This document shows, in pieces, positions 19,985 through 26,911 of a DNA stretch of 64,000 nt. The stretch is taken from assembly GCF_024519455.1 (NCBI RefSeq), contig NZ_JALJRY010000021.1, forward strand, positions 1-64,000, read 5' to 3'. The position numbers and the translations under genes are program-made. The stretch's first letter is position 1, and every line of letters begins with the position of its first letter. The DNA is from Streptomyces sp. STR69 (GTDB taxonomy: Bacteria > Actinomycetota > Actinomycetes > Streptomycetales > Streptomycetaceae). The notes under the pieces were generated by a model. It was not told where the DNA came from. It saw nothing but the letters and a program-made list of their open reading frames with translations, and did not search any database.

Positions 19985-21145
19985 ATGGCCAAGGTTCTCT
20001 GTGTCCTGTACGACGACCCCACCGACGGTTACCCGACCTCGTACGCCCGCGACGACCTGCCCGTGATCGACCACTACCCGGGCGGCCAGACCACCCCCAC
20101 CCCCGAGGCGGTCGACTTCACCCCGGGCCACCTCCTCGGCAGCGTCTCCGGTGAACTCGGCCTGCGCGCCTACCTGGAGGCCAACGGGCACACCCTCGTC
20201 GTCACCTCCGACAAGGACGGCGAGGGCTCGGTCTTCGACCGGGAACTGGTCGACGCCGACATCGTGATCTCGCAGCCGTTCTGGCCCGCGTACCTCACCC
20301 CCGAGCGGATCGCCGCCGCGAAGAACCTCAAGCTCGCGGTCACCGCCGGCATCGGCTCCGACCACGTCGACCTCGACGCGGCGATCTCGCACGGCGTGAC
20401 GGTCGCCGAAGTGACGTACTGCAACAGCATCAGCGTCGCCGAACACGTGGTGATGATGACGCTGTCCCTCGTGCGCAACTACCTGCCCTCCCACCAGGTC
20501 GTGCTCGACGGCGGCTGGAACATCGCGGACTGCGTGGCCCGTTCGTACGACCTCGAAGGCATGCACGTCGGGACGGTCGCCGCCGGGCGGATCGGGCTCG
20601 CGGTGCTGCGGCGGCTCGCGCCCTTCGACGTGAAGCTGCACTACACCGACCGGTACCGGCTGCCCGAGGACGTGGAGCGGGAGTTGGGGCTGACCTGGCA
20701 CGAGAGCGCCGAGGACATGGTGCCGCACTGCGATGTCGTCACCATCAACGCGCCGCTGCACCCGGAGACGGAGGGGCTGTTCGGCGACAAACTGCTCGCG
20801 CAGATGAAGCGCGGCGCGTATCTCATCAACACCGCGCGGGCGAAGATCGTCGACCGGGACGCCGTCGAACGGGCGCTGCGCAGCGGGCAGTTGGCGGGTT
20901 ACGCCGGTGACGTGTGGTTCCCGCAGCCCGCTCCGGCGGACCACCCCTGGCGCACGATGCCGCACCACGGGATGACCCCGCACATCTCCGGTTCCTCGCT
21001 GTCGGCGCAGGCCCGGTACGCGGCGGGCACCCGGGAGATCCTGGAGGCGTTCTTCGCGGGGCGGCCGATCCGCGACGAGTATCTGATCGTCGACGGGGGC
21101 GCGTTGGCGGGGACCGGCGCGCACTCCTACTCCGTCAACAAGTGA
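19985..21145 (+). CDS. fdh: NAD-dependent formate dehydrogenase
   Basis: 386 residues, the usual length of the metal-independent D-2-hydroxyacid dehydrogenase-type enzyme that oxidises formate to CO2 with NAD. Features include the formate-enzyme N-terminus (AKVLCVLYDDPTDGYPTSYA), substrate loop TAGIGSDHVDL, nucleotide loop VAAGRIG, the catalytic arginine in NTARAKIVDRDAV, and the catalytic histidine in TPHISGSSLSAQARYAAG. It needs no molybdenum, which is notable beside modABC. The ATG follows GTTGAGGAG. Expected to be cytosolic and to detoxify or recover energy from formate. Confidence 0.95.
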   Translation: MAKVLCVLYDDPTDGYPTSYARDDLPVIDHYPGGQTTPTPEAVDFTPGHLLGSVSGELGLRAYLEANGHTLVVTSDKDGEGSVFDRELVDADIVISQPFWPAYLTPERIAAAKNLKLAVTAGIGSDHVDLDAAISHGVTVAEVTYCNSISVAEHVVMMTLSLVRNYLPSHQVVLDGGWNIADCVARSYDLEGMHVGTVAAGRIGLAVLRRLAPFDVKLHYTDRYRLPEDVERELGLTWHESAEDMVPHCDVVTINAPLHPETEGLFGDKLLAQMKRGAYLINTARAKIVDRDAVERALRSGQLAGYAGDVWFPQPAPADHPWRTMPHHGMTPHISGSSLSAQARYAAGTREILEAFFAGRPIRDEYLIVDGGALAGTGAHSYSVNK

Positions 21146-21187
21146 CGGAAGCTCCCACCAGGTGACGGACGGAGGTCACCGCACGCC

Positions 21188-21583
21188 TCATACGCGGTCG
21201 ATATGTACGTTCGTCGACTTCACGCGGGCGGTGGCCTCCATGCCGACCTCCAGGCCGAGTTCCTCGACGGCCTCCCGGGTCAGCAGCGAGACCAGCCGGT
21301 GCGGACCGGCCTGGATCTCGACCTGGGCGGCGACATCGCCGAGCTTGATCGCGGTGACGATGCCGGGGAACGCGTTGCGCACCGAGGTGTACGAGGTGTC
21401 CTCCTCGACGGCGCCCGACTTCGCCAACTCGACCGAGAACGCGGCCAGGTCGACACCGTCGATGAGCCGACGGCCGCCCTCGTCGCGGTGGGTCGTCACC
21501 CGGCCCGCGTCCGCCCACCGGCGCGCGGTGTCCGGACTCACGCCGAGCAGCCGTGCCGCCTGGCCGATTGTGTAGGACTGCAT
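21188..21583 (-). CDS. HTH-TOBE (Mop) molybdenum-pterin binding regulator
   Basis: 131 residues from the ATG at 21583 (GTG at 21592 is possible). An N-terminal MerR/excisionase-type HTH (YTIGQAARLLGVSPDTARRWADAGR) is fused to a single TOBE/Mop domain (about 65-131: NAFPGIVTAIKLGDVAAQVEIQAG, then VKSTNVHIDRV) that binds molybdate in oligomers. The architecture suits a molybdate-responsive repressor of modABC or molybdoenzyme genes, analogous to ModE. Actual DNA targets are not shown by the sequence. Confidence 0.85.
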   Translation of the reverse strand: MQSYTIGQAARLLGVSPDTARRWADAGRVTTHRDEGGRRLIDGVDLAAFSVELAKSGAVEEDTSYTSVRNAFPGIVTAIKLGDVAAQVEIQAGPHRLVSLLTREAVEELGLEVGMEATARVKSTNVHIDRV

Positions 21584-21681
21584 ACGCGCCACCCTAGGGG
21601 CAGAAACGGAAGTCGGTGGACGGGGGGTTGGCTCTGGGGTATAACGCGATATAGCGTCAGTCCGTCGATCGGGGTGAGGGT

Positions 21682-22272
21682 ATGTCGGGTGAGCTGATGA
21701 GCACGACCGGGTTGCGGGCCTCCCATGCGGACCGGGACCGCGTCGTGGACGTGCTGACCGGCGCGGCCGGCGACGGACGGCTGACCGCCGAGGAACTCGA
21801 CGAGCGCGTCGAGGCCGCTCTGTCCGCCCGCACGCTGGGGGAGCTGGCGGTCCTGACGGCCGACTTGCCGGCGGTGGCGGGCACGACTCCGGTCGAGGTG
21901 AAGGACGTCGCCCGCATCGAGCAGAACGGCGGCTCGACGCGGCGCGGTGACGGCTGGGTGGTGCCGCGCCGGCTGGAGATCCGGTCGCGCCTGGGCGATG
22001 TGACGCTCGACTTCACCCAGGCGGTGATCACCCAGGCCACGCTCCGCATCGACCTGGACATGCACCTAGGTGCCCTACGGCTGCTGGTATCGCCGGGCGT
22101 CGTCGTGAACACCGACGACCTGGTGCTCAACTACAGCAAGGTCAAGACGCGCGGACCGGGTGACACGGGCGCTCCGGTCGACCTGCGGATAGAGATCGTC
22201 GGGCAACTGGGGTTGGGGAAGGTCCTGGTCCGCCGGACGCGGCGCAAGGTCAGGAAATCCCCGACGCCCTGA
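21682..22272 (+). CDS. DUF1707 (SHOCT-like) domain protein
   Basis: 196 residues. The N-terminal DUF1707 domain (about 9-60) has LRASHADRDRVVDVLTGAAGDGRLTA... and ELDERVEAALSARTLGEL. The C-terminal part is a DUF2154-like beta domain with no membrane helix. The start follows GGGGTGAGGGT, and TATAAC at 21640-21645 may be the -10. DUF1707 proteins are abundant in Streptomyces with no defined function. It converges with a 23-bp overlap on the PH-like gene. Confidence 0.8.
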   Translation: MSGELMSTTGLRASHADRDRVVDVLTGAAGDGRLTAEELDERVEAALSARTLGELAVLTADLPAVAGTTPVEVKDVARIEQNGGSTRRGDGWVVPRRLEIRSRLGDVTLDFTQAVITQATLRIDLDMHLGALRLLVSPGVVVNTDDLVLNYSKVKTRGPGDTGAPVDLRIEIVGQLGLGKVLVRRTRRKVRKSPTP

Positions 22273-22771
22273 GCACCGACCGGGCCGCCTCGTCGTCGAT
22301 CAGCTGGCCCAGGTGACGCCGGACATCGGTGCCCTGGCGCAGGGTGCCGCGCTCCATGGAGTGCCGTATGCCGGTGTCCAGTTCGTGCCAGAGGAGGGGG
22401 TTGGCGACCAGCACCCGGGGGTCCAGTTCGAGCCACTGTCCGTGCGTGTCCCGCAGGACCAGACGCGTGGAGACATCGCCGTACTGCCGTACGACCGTCA
22501 GCGCGTCCGTGTGTACCGTGCGGCGCAGCAGCGGGCTGTCCACGGTGAGCCAGCCGGGGCCCGCGGTGACGCGATGCGGGAGCAGGACGGCGCAGAGCGC
22601 CGCCGACATGGCGAACCACAGCAGCGCGCGGGGCAGGGTCAGGGTTCCGGCGTTCCAGTCGACCAGCAGGGTCATCCCGAGGAAGCCGAGCGCGCAGCCC
22701 GTCGCCAGCCGGGCGTCGCCACGCCAGTGGCGGTCGCCGGTCGGGCCCGGTGGTGGGGTGCTGTGCCGCAT
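22250..22771 (-). CDS. PH-like membrane protein, probable KdpE-regulon member (copy 1)
   Basis: 173 residues with two adjacent membrane helices (about 25-65) and a soluble C-terminal region resembling a bacterial PH-like domain (RVTAGPGWLTVDSPLLRR, LVLRDTHGQWLELDPRVLV, NPLLWHELDTGIRHS). It is a clear paralogue of the protein at 29403-29903, sharing the helix layout, the ELDPRVLVANP-like segment and the C-terminal tail. The ATG at 22771 is supported by a TACGGT -10 exactly 7 bp upstream, indicating a leaderless mRNA; there is no ribosome site. Two direct-repeat operators like those of kdp precede it. Function unknown; the promoter suggests a potassium or osmotic role. Confidence 0.78.
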   Translation of the reverse strand: MRHSTPPPGPTGDRHWRGDARLATGCALGFLGMTLLVDWNAGTLTLPRALLWFAMSAALCAVLLPHRVTAGPGWLTVDSPLLRRTVHTDALTVVRQYGDVSTRLVLRDTHGQWLELDPRVLVANPLLWHELDTGIRHSMERGTLRQGTDVRRHLGQLIDDEAARSVLRASGIS

Positions 22772-22778
22772 GAGGCCG

Positions 22779-22807
22779 ACCGTAGGCCGCCCCGGGCCCG
22801 ACACGCG
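22779..22807 (-). promoter_or_regulatory. Leaderless promoter of PH-like copy 1
   Basis: On the minus strand CGCGTG (22807-22802), a 17-bp spacer and TACGGT (22784-22779) lie 7 bp before the ATG. The proximal operator ends 5 bp upstream of the -35. Spacing is identical to that of the paralogue at 29.9 kb. Confidence 0.6.
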
Positions 22808-22812
22808 GGCCC

Positions 22813-22860
22813 CTGACGGGCCTCTTACACTGCGGGACCGGATTTTGTCGCGTCTCTTAC
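22813..22860 (-). promoter_or_regulatory. Pair of KdpE-type boxes, 32 bp apart
   Basis: On the minus strand the proximal box is GTAAG-AGGCCC-GTCAG (22828-22813) and the distal box is GTAAG-AGACGC-GACAA (22860-22845). Each is an 11-bp direct repeat, and the boxes are 32 bp apart, as in the kdp promoter. Confidence 0.6.
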
Positions 22861-22889
22861 GGTGACGGTGACAAGGGGGGCCTGAACGG

Positions 22890-24851
22890 TCAGCCCGTGT
22901 GCACGCGTGGGCGCCTCGTGCGGTCCGGTTCTGCCTCGCGGAGGACCTCTCGGGTGACCGGGGCGACCTCGCCCTGGCCGAAGAGGAAGAAGCGGAGGAA
23001 GTTGGCGAAGGGGTTGCCCTCGGTCCACTCGAAGTACATGTGCGGGATGCGGCCCGTCGTGTCGCGGGCGTGGAGCATCAGCGCGGCCAGCGCGTTCGGA
23101 ATGGACGAGGACTCCAGGGTCAGCACCCGGTAGCGGTCGTGCAGCACCTCGCCGCGCACCGTCAGGCCCGCCTCGAACTCGGAGGCGTCGAGGACGGTCA
23201 CCTCCACGAACACGAAGTCCTCACCGGGGATGTCGTTGTCGGTGCGGATCTGCTCGATCTTCTCCCGGTACTCGGCCTTGTCCCGGCGCTCGGGCTCGTT
23301 CGCGACGAAGCGGATCTTCCGGCTGGCCATGTCCCGGATGAATCGTTCCGCCATGGGGTCCAACTGCACGCTGGTGACGCGCAGTTCGAAGGCGCGGGCC
23401 AGCCGGGACAGCAGGGAGACCAGGATGATGCCGGCGATGAAGCAGGCGCCGATCTTCACGCCGTCCGGGCGCTCGATGACGTTCACGACGGTGACGTAGA
23501 GGAGGACCGCCGAGACGATGCCGAAGGCGATGGTCCAGTTGCGCTGGTGGGCGCGCCGGGCGGAGATGGTCACCGCGATGGCGGCCGAGGACATCAGGAC
23601 CAGGACGCCGGTGGCGTAGGCGCCGCCCTGGGCGTCGACGCTGGCGTCGAAGATCCAGGTGACCAGGAACGCGACCAGCGTGAAGACGATCACCATCGGG
23701 CGGACGGCGCGGGCCCAGTGCGGGGCCATGCCGTAGCGGGGCAGATAGCGCGGCATCAGGTTGAGCAGGCCGGCCATCGCGGAGGCGCCGGCGAACCAGA
23801 GGATGGCGATGGTGGAGAAGTCGTAGACCGTGCCGAAGGCGTTGCCCAGGTACTCGTGCGAGAGATACGCCAGCGCGCGTCCGTTGGCCTGGCCGCCGGA
23901 CTTGAACTCCTTCTCCGGGATGAGCACGGTGGTGATGAAGCTGGTCGCGATCAGGAACACGCTCATGATGAGCGCGGCGGCCGTGAGCAGCTTCTTGGTG
24001 TCCCGGATCCGGCCCTTCGGATTCTGCTCGGTGTCGTCCGGGTCGCCCTCGACGTGCGGCATGACGGCCACACCGGTCTCGAAGCCGGAGAGGCCCAGCG
24101 CCAGCTTGGGGAAGACCAGCAGGGACACGCCCACCATGGCGAAGACGTTGCCGTGTTCGGTGGTCAGGGCACTGGTCCAGTCGGTGACCACGTGTCCCTC
24201 GGTGACCACGTGCCACATGCCGACGATGACGACCACGGTGTTGAGCGCCAGGTACGCCACCACCAGGTACACCGCGACGCCGATCGCCTCCAGGAAGCCC
24301 TTGAGGAACACCGCGCCCAGCAGGGCGACCAGGATCAGGGTGATCAGCATCTGCTTGTCGTGCAGCACGCTCGTGAAGTGCGGGTTCTCCACCAGGTGAG
24401 TGGAGGCGTCCGCCGCCGAAAGGGTGATGGTGATCAGGAAGTCGGTCGCGGCGAAGCCGAGCAGGGCCAGGACGAACAGTTTGCCCTTCCAGAACGACAG
24501 CAGCCGCTCCAGCATCGCGATGGAGCCCTCGCCGTGCGGGCTCTCCTCGGCCACCCGGCGGTACACCGGCAGGGCGCCGAAGAGAGTGACCAGCACGAGC
24601 ACGATGGTCGCCACCGGCGACAGCAGTCCGGCGGCCAGGGCCGCGATGCCCGGCTGGTAGCCGAGGGTGGAGAAGTAGTCGACACCGGTCAGGCACATCA
24701 CCCGCCACCAGCGCTGACCCTTGTGGGCGTGCTGTTCGGGCTCCGGCACGGACTGCGGCACCTGCTGGCCGCCACCCTTGCCCATGTCGGCCAGGCCCTC
24801 CAGCATCCAGGCGCGCAGGCGACTGGCGGGAGGGTGTTCGGTCGTGGCCAT
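22890..24851 (-). CDS. APC-superfamily permease with C-terminal soluble domain
   Basis: 653 residues from the ATG at 24851 with AGGAG upstream; an in-frame extension to 24968 lacks a ribosome site. About twelve membrane helices span residues 60-490, with TGVDYFSTLGYQPGIAALAAG and the broken-helix segment LGLSGFETGVAVMPH typical of the APC fold. A cytoplasmic tail of about 150 residues follows. Annotated relatives are called amino-acid transporters, but this tail and its potassium-gene neighbourhood leave cation transport open. Upstream, 24964-24979 resembles the KdpE box. Confidence 0.78.
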   Translation of the reverse strand: MATTEHPPASRLRAWMLEGLADMGKGGGQQVPQSVPEPEQHAHKGQRWWRVMCLTGVDYFSTLGYQPGIAALAAGLLSPVATIVLVLVTLFGALPVYRRVAEESPHGEGSIAMLERLLSFWKGKLFVLALLGFAATDFLITITLSAADASTHLVENPHFTSVLHDKQMLITLILVALLGAVFLKGFLEAIGVAVYLVVAYLALNTVVVIVGMWHVVTEGHVVTDWTSALTTEHGNVFAMVGVSLLVFPKLALGLSGFETGVAVMPHVEGDPDDTEQNPKGRIRDTKKLLTAAALIMSVFLIATSFITTVLIPEKEFKSGGQANGRALAYLSHEYLGNAFGTVYDFSTIAILWFAGASAMAGLLNLMPRYLPRYGMAPHWARAVRPMVIVFTLVAFLVTWIFDASVDAQGGAYATGVLVLMSSAAIAVTISARRAHQRNWTIAFGIVSAVLLYVTVVNVIERPDGVKIGACFIAGIILVSLLSRLARAFELRVTSVQLDPMAERFIRDMASRKIRFVANEPERRDKAEYREKIEQIRTDNDIPGEDFVFVEVTVLDASEFEAGLTVRGEVLHDRYRVLTLESSSIPNALAALMLHARDTTGRIPHMYFEWTEGNPFANFLRFFLFGQGEVAPVTREVLREAEPDRTRRPRVHTG

Positions 24852-24916
24852 CGGCGTGCTCCTGGGGTGCGGGTCAGCGTGCGGTTTCTGGCCATCACGC
24901 GGACGGCGGCACCAGC

Positions 24917-24979
24917 GTAAGCGGAGAGTGACGCGTGGGCCCATGGATGTCGGGGCCATGGGCGTCAATCTTCCGTTAA
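24917..24979 (+). promoter_or_regulatory. Weaker KdpE-type boxes upstream of the APC permease
   Basis: GTCAA-TCTTCC-GTTAA (24964-24979) matches the box well and GTAAG-CGGAGA-GTGAC (24917-24932) partly. They are oriented opposite to the permease and 47 rather than 32 bp apart, so the case is weaker than for kdp. The rest of the 303-bp gap (24852-25154) shows nothing else I can support. Confidence 0.35.
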
Positions 24980-25154
24980 GACTGGCCGGGTGGGCGGCAG
25001 GAGCGCATCAGGAAGGGGTGGCCGGAAGTGGTTCGGGGCGCGTTGGGCTGTATGGGGGTGTGGGGAGGGCGGTACCGGACGGTGGACACCGAGCGTGACG
25101 ACGGGCCGAGTGTGCATGCGGAAGAGAGCCGCCACCCGTCCCGGTACCACCGCG

Positions 25155-26759
25155 TCACACGTCCGCCAGCCTTGCCTCCTCCAGATCCAGCGACCGCTGC
25201 AGCCGCCTGCGGGTCGTGTCGCTGATGGCGTGGTCGTCGTAGAGGCGCTGCAGTTCCACCGCCTCGACGGCGATCAGGTCGCGGCGGAGCTGGCGGTAGA
25301 CCAGGTCGGCCGACTCCGTGGGGGACGGGTGGCCGTTGTGCTCGGCGAGGCGGTCGCGGGCGTCGTCGAGGCGGGCGTTGAGGCCGCGGCGGAGCCGGTC
25401 GAGGACGACGTCCGGTACGGCTTCCAACTCGGCGAGTTCGTCGAGGCGGCGGATGCCCGCGTCGGCCAACCTGCAGCGGGCGGAGGCCTCTTCGCGTTCC
25501 GTGTGGTCGGGTTCCAGCGCGATGCCGGAGCGGCGGACGACGGGCGCGAGGGTGAAGCCCTGCACGACCAGGGTGACGACCACGACCGAGGTGGTGAGGA
25601 CCAGGACCAGCGGGCGGTCGGCCAGCGTGGCGCCGCTGCTGGTGACCTCCGGGATCGACAGGGCCGCCGCCAGCGGAAGAACACCCCGGGTGCCCGCCCA
25701 GGTCAGCACCATCGGCACCCGCCAGTTCACCCGGTGCGTCCCGCCCTTGCGCTGCACCACGGCCGACAACGGCGCCAGCCACAGCAGTCGTACGGCGATC
25801 AGGGTGCCCGCCACCGCGAGCGCGTACAGCGGCCAGGCCCGGTCGCCGTCGGACAGCGCCCGCACCTGCGTGGGCAGCGCCAGCCCGATCAGCGAGAACA
25901 CCACGCTCTCCAGCAGGAACACCAACGTGCCGTAGACGGCGTGCAGTTGGAGCCGTATGCGGGCGTTGGTGAGCCGGTCGCCGCGACCGCCCAGGACGAC
26001 CCCCGCGACCACGACCGAGGTCACGCCCGACGTGTGCGCCCCCTCCGCCAGTACGTAGGCCGCGTACGGCGTGACCAGGGCGATCACCGTCTCCAGGACC
26101 GGGTCCTCGGTACGCCGCCGGATCAGTGTCACGGCGTGGGCGACGGCCGCCCCGATGACCGTGCCGCCACCCGCGAGGACGATGAACTCGCCGCCCGCGG
26201 CACCCCAGTTCGCCGCCGCCGAGGCCACCGCGACGCTCACCGCGACCCGGAACAGGACCAGCGAGGTCGCGTCGTTGAACAGGGACTCCGCCTGGACGAG
26301 CATCTGGACCCGGGGCGGCAGCGCGAGCCGTCGGCCCAGCGCGGTGACGGCGACCGGGTCGGTGCTGGCCAGGACCGCGCCGAGCACGAACGCCATCTGC
26401 CAGGACAGCGGGGTCACCGTGGACGCCACCCAGCCCACCGCCGCCGCGGACGCGACGACCAGGCCGATCGCGAGGATCCCGACCGGCTTCCACACGGCCT
26501 TCAGCTCGCGCCACGACAAGTCCTCGGCACTGGCGTAGAGCAGCGGCGGCAGCACCACCAGACCGATCACGTCCGGGCTGATCCCGATGGCCGGGGTGCC
26601 CGGCAGCAGCGCCACGGCGAGACCGGCGACCACGAGGAGAGAGGGGGCGGGGATCCGCCAGCGGCGGGCGAACGTCGCGACCAGCGTCGCCAGTACCACG
26701 AGAGCGAGAACCGTACCGACGCCGCGCATGCCGTCCCCCTGGGTCTTGGACGAGCCCAT
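25155..26759 (-). CDS. Cation/proton antiporter, CPA1 (NhaP-like) family
   Basis: 534 residues from the ATG at 26759 (GGGGAG upstream). An ATG at 26729 preceded by AGGGGGA is an equally good start and would give 524 residues. About twelve to thirteen membrane helices are followed by a cytoplasmic tail of about 120 residues. Key segments are LASTDPVAVTALGRRL and AESLFNDATSLVLF, holding the ion-binding aspartates, and LTWAGTRGVLPLAAAL. Exchanges Na+ or K+ for protons; which ion cannot be read from sequence. It is divergent from the orphan kdpD. Confidence 0.88.
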   Translation of the reverse strand: MGSSKTQGDGMRGVGTVLALVVLATLVATFARRWRIPAPSLLVVAGLAVALLPGTPAIGISPDVIGLVVLPPLLYASAEDLSWRELKAVWKPVGILAIGLVVASAAAVGWVASTVTPLSWQMAFVLGAVLASTDPVAVTALGRRLALPPRVQMLVQAESLFNDATSLVLFRVAVSVAVASAAANWGAAGGEFIVLAGGGTVIGAAVAHAVTLIRRRTEDPVLETVIALVTPYAAYVLAEGAHTSGVTSVVVAGVVLGGRGDRLTNARIRLQLHAVYGTLVFLLESVVFSLIGLALPTQVRALSDGDRAWPLYALAVAGTLIAVRLLWLAPLSAVVQRKGGTHRVNWRVPMVLTWAGTRGVLPLAAALSIPEVTSSGATLADRPLVLVLTTSVVVVTLVVQGFTLAPVVRRSGIALEPDHTEREEASARCRLADAGIRRLDELAELEAVPDVVLDRLRRGLNARLDDARDRLAEHNGHPSPTESADLVYRQLRRDLIAVEAVELQRLYDDHAISDTTRRRLQRSLDLEEARLADV

Positions 26760-26821
26760 GCGGACTCCCCGCCGACCAGACTTCCCGGCACACCGTGCAC
26801 ACCCTAACCCGGCCGGATGCC

Positions 26822-26837
26822 GTCAAGACAGTGTCAA
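26822..26837 (+). promoter_or_regulatory. KdpE-type box upstream of orphan kdpD
   Basis: A perfect direct repeat GTCAA-GACAGT-GTCAA lies 75 bp before the kdpD start and 62 bp from the divergent antiporter start. It could control either or both. Confidence 0.55.
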
Positions 26838-26911
26838 CGTCCTCGCGGGCGGCGCCAGGGACGCATCAAGAAGCCTGCCCTGAGGCCTGCGGAGCGCTTC
26901 TCTGGGAGGCG

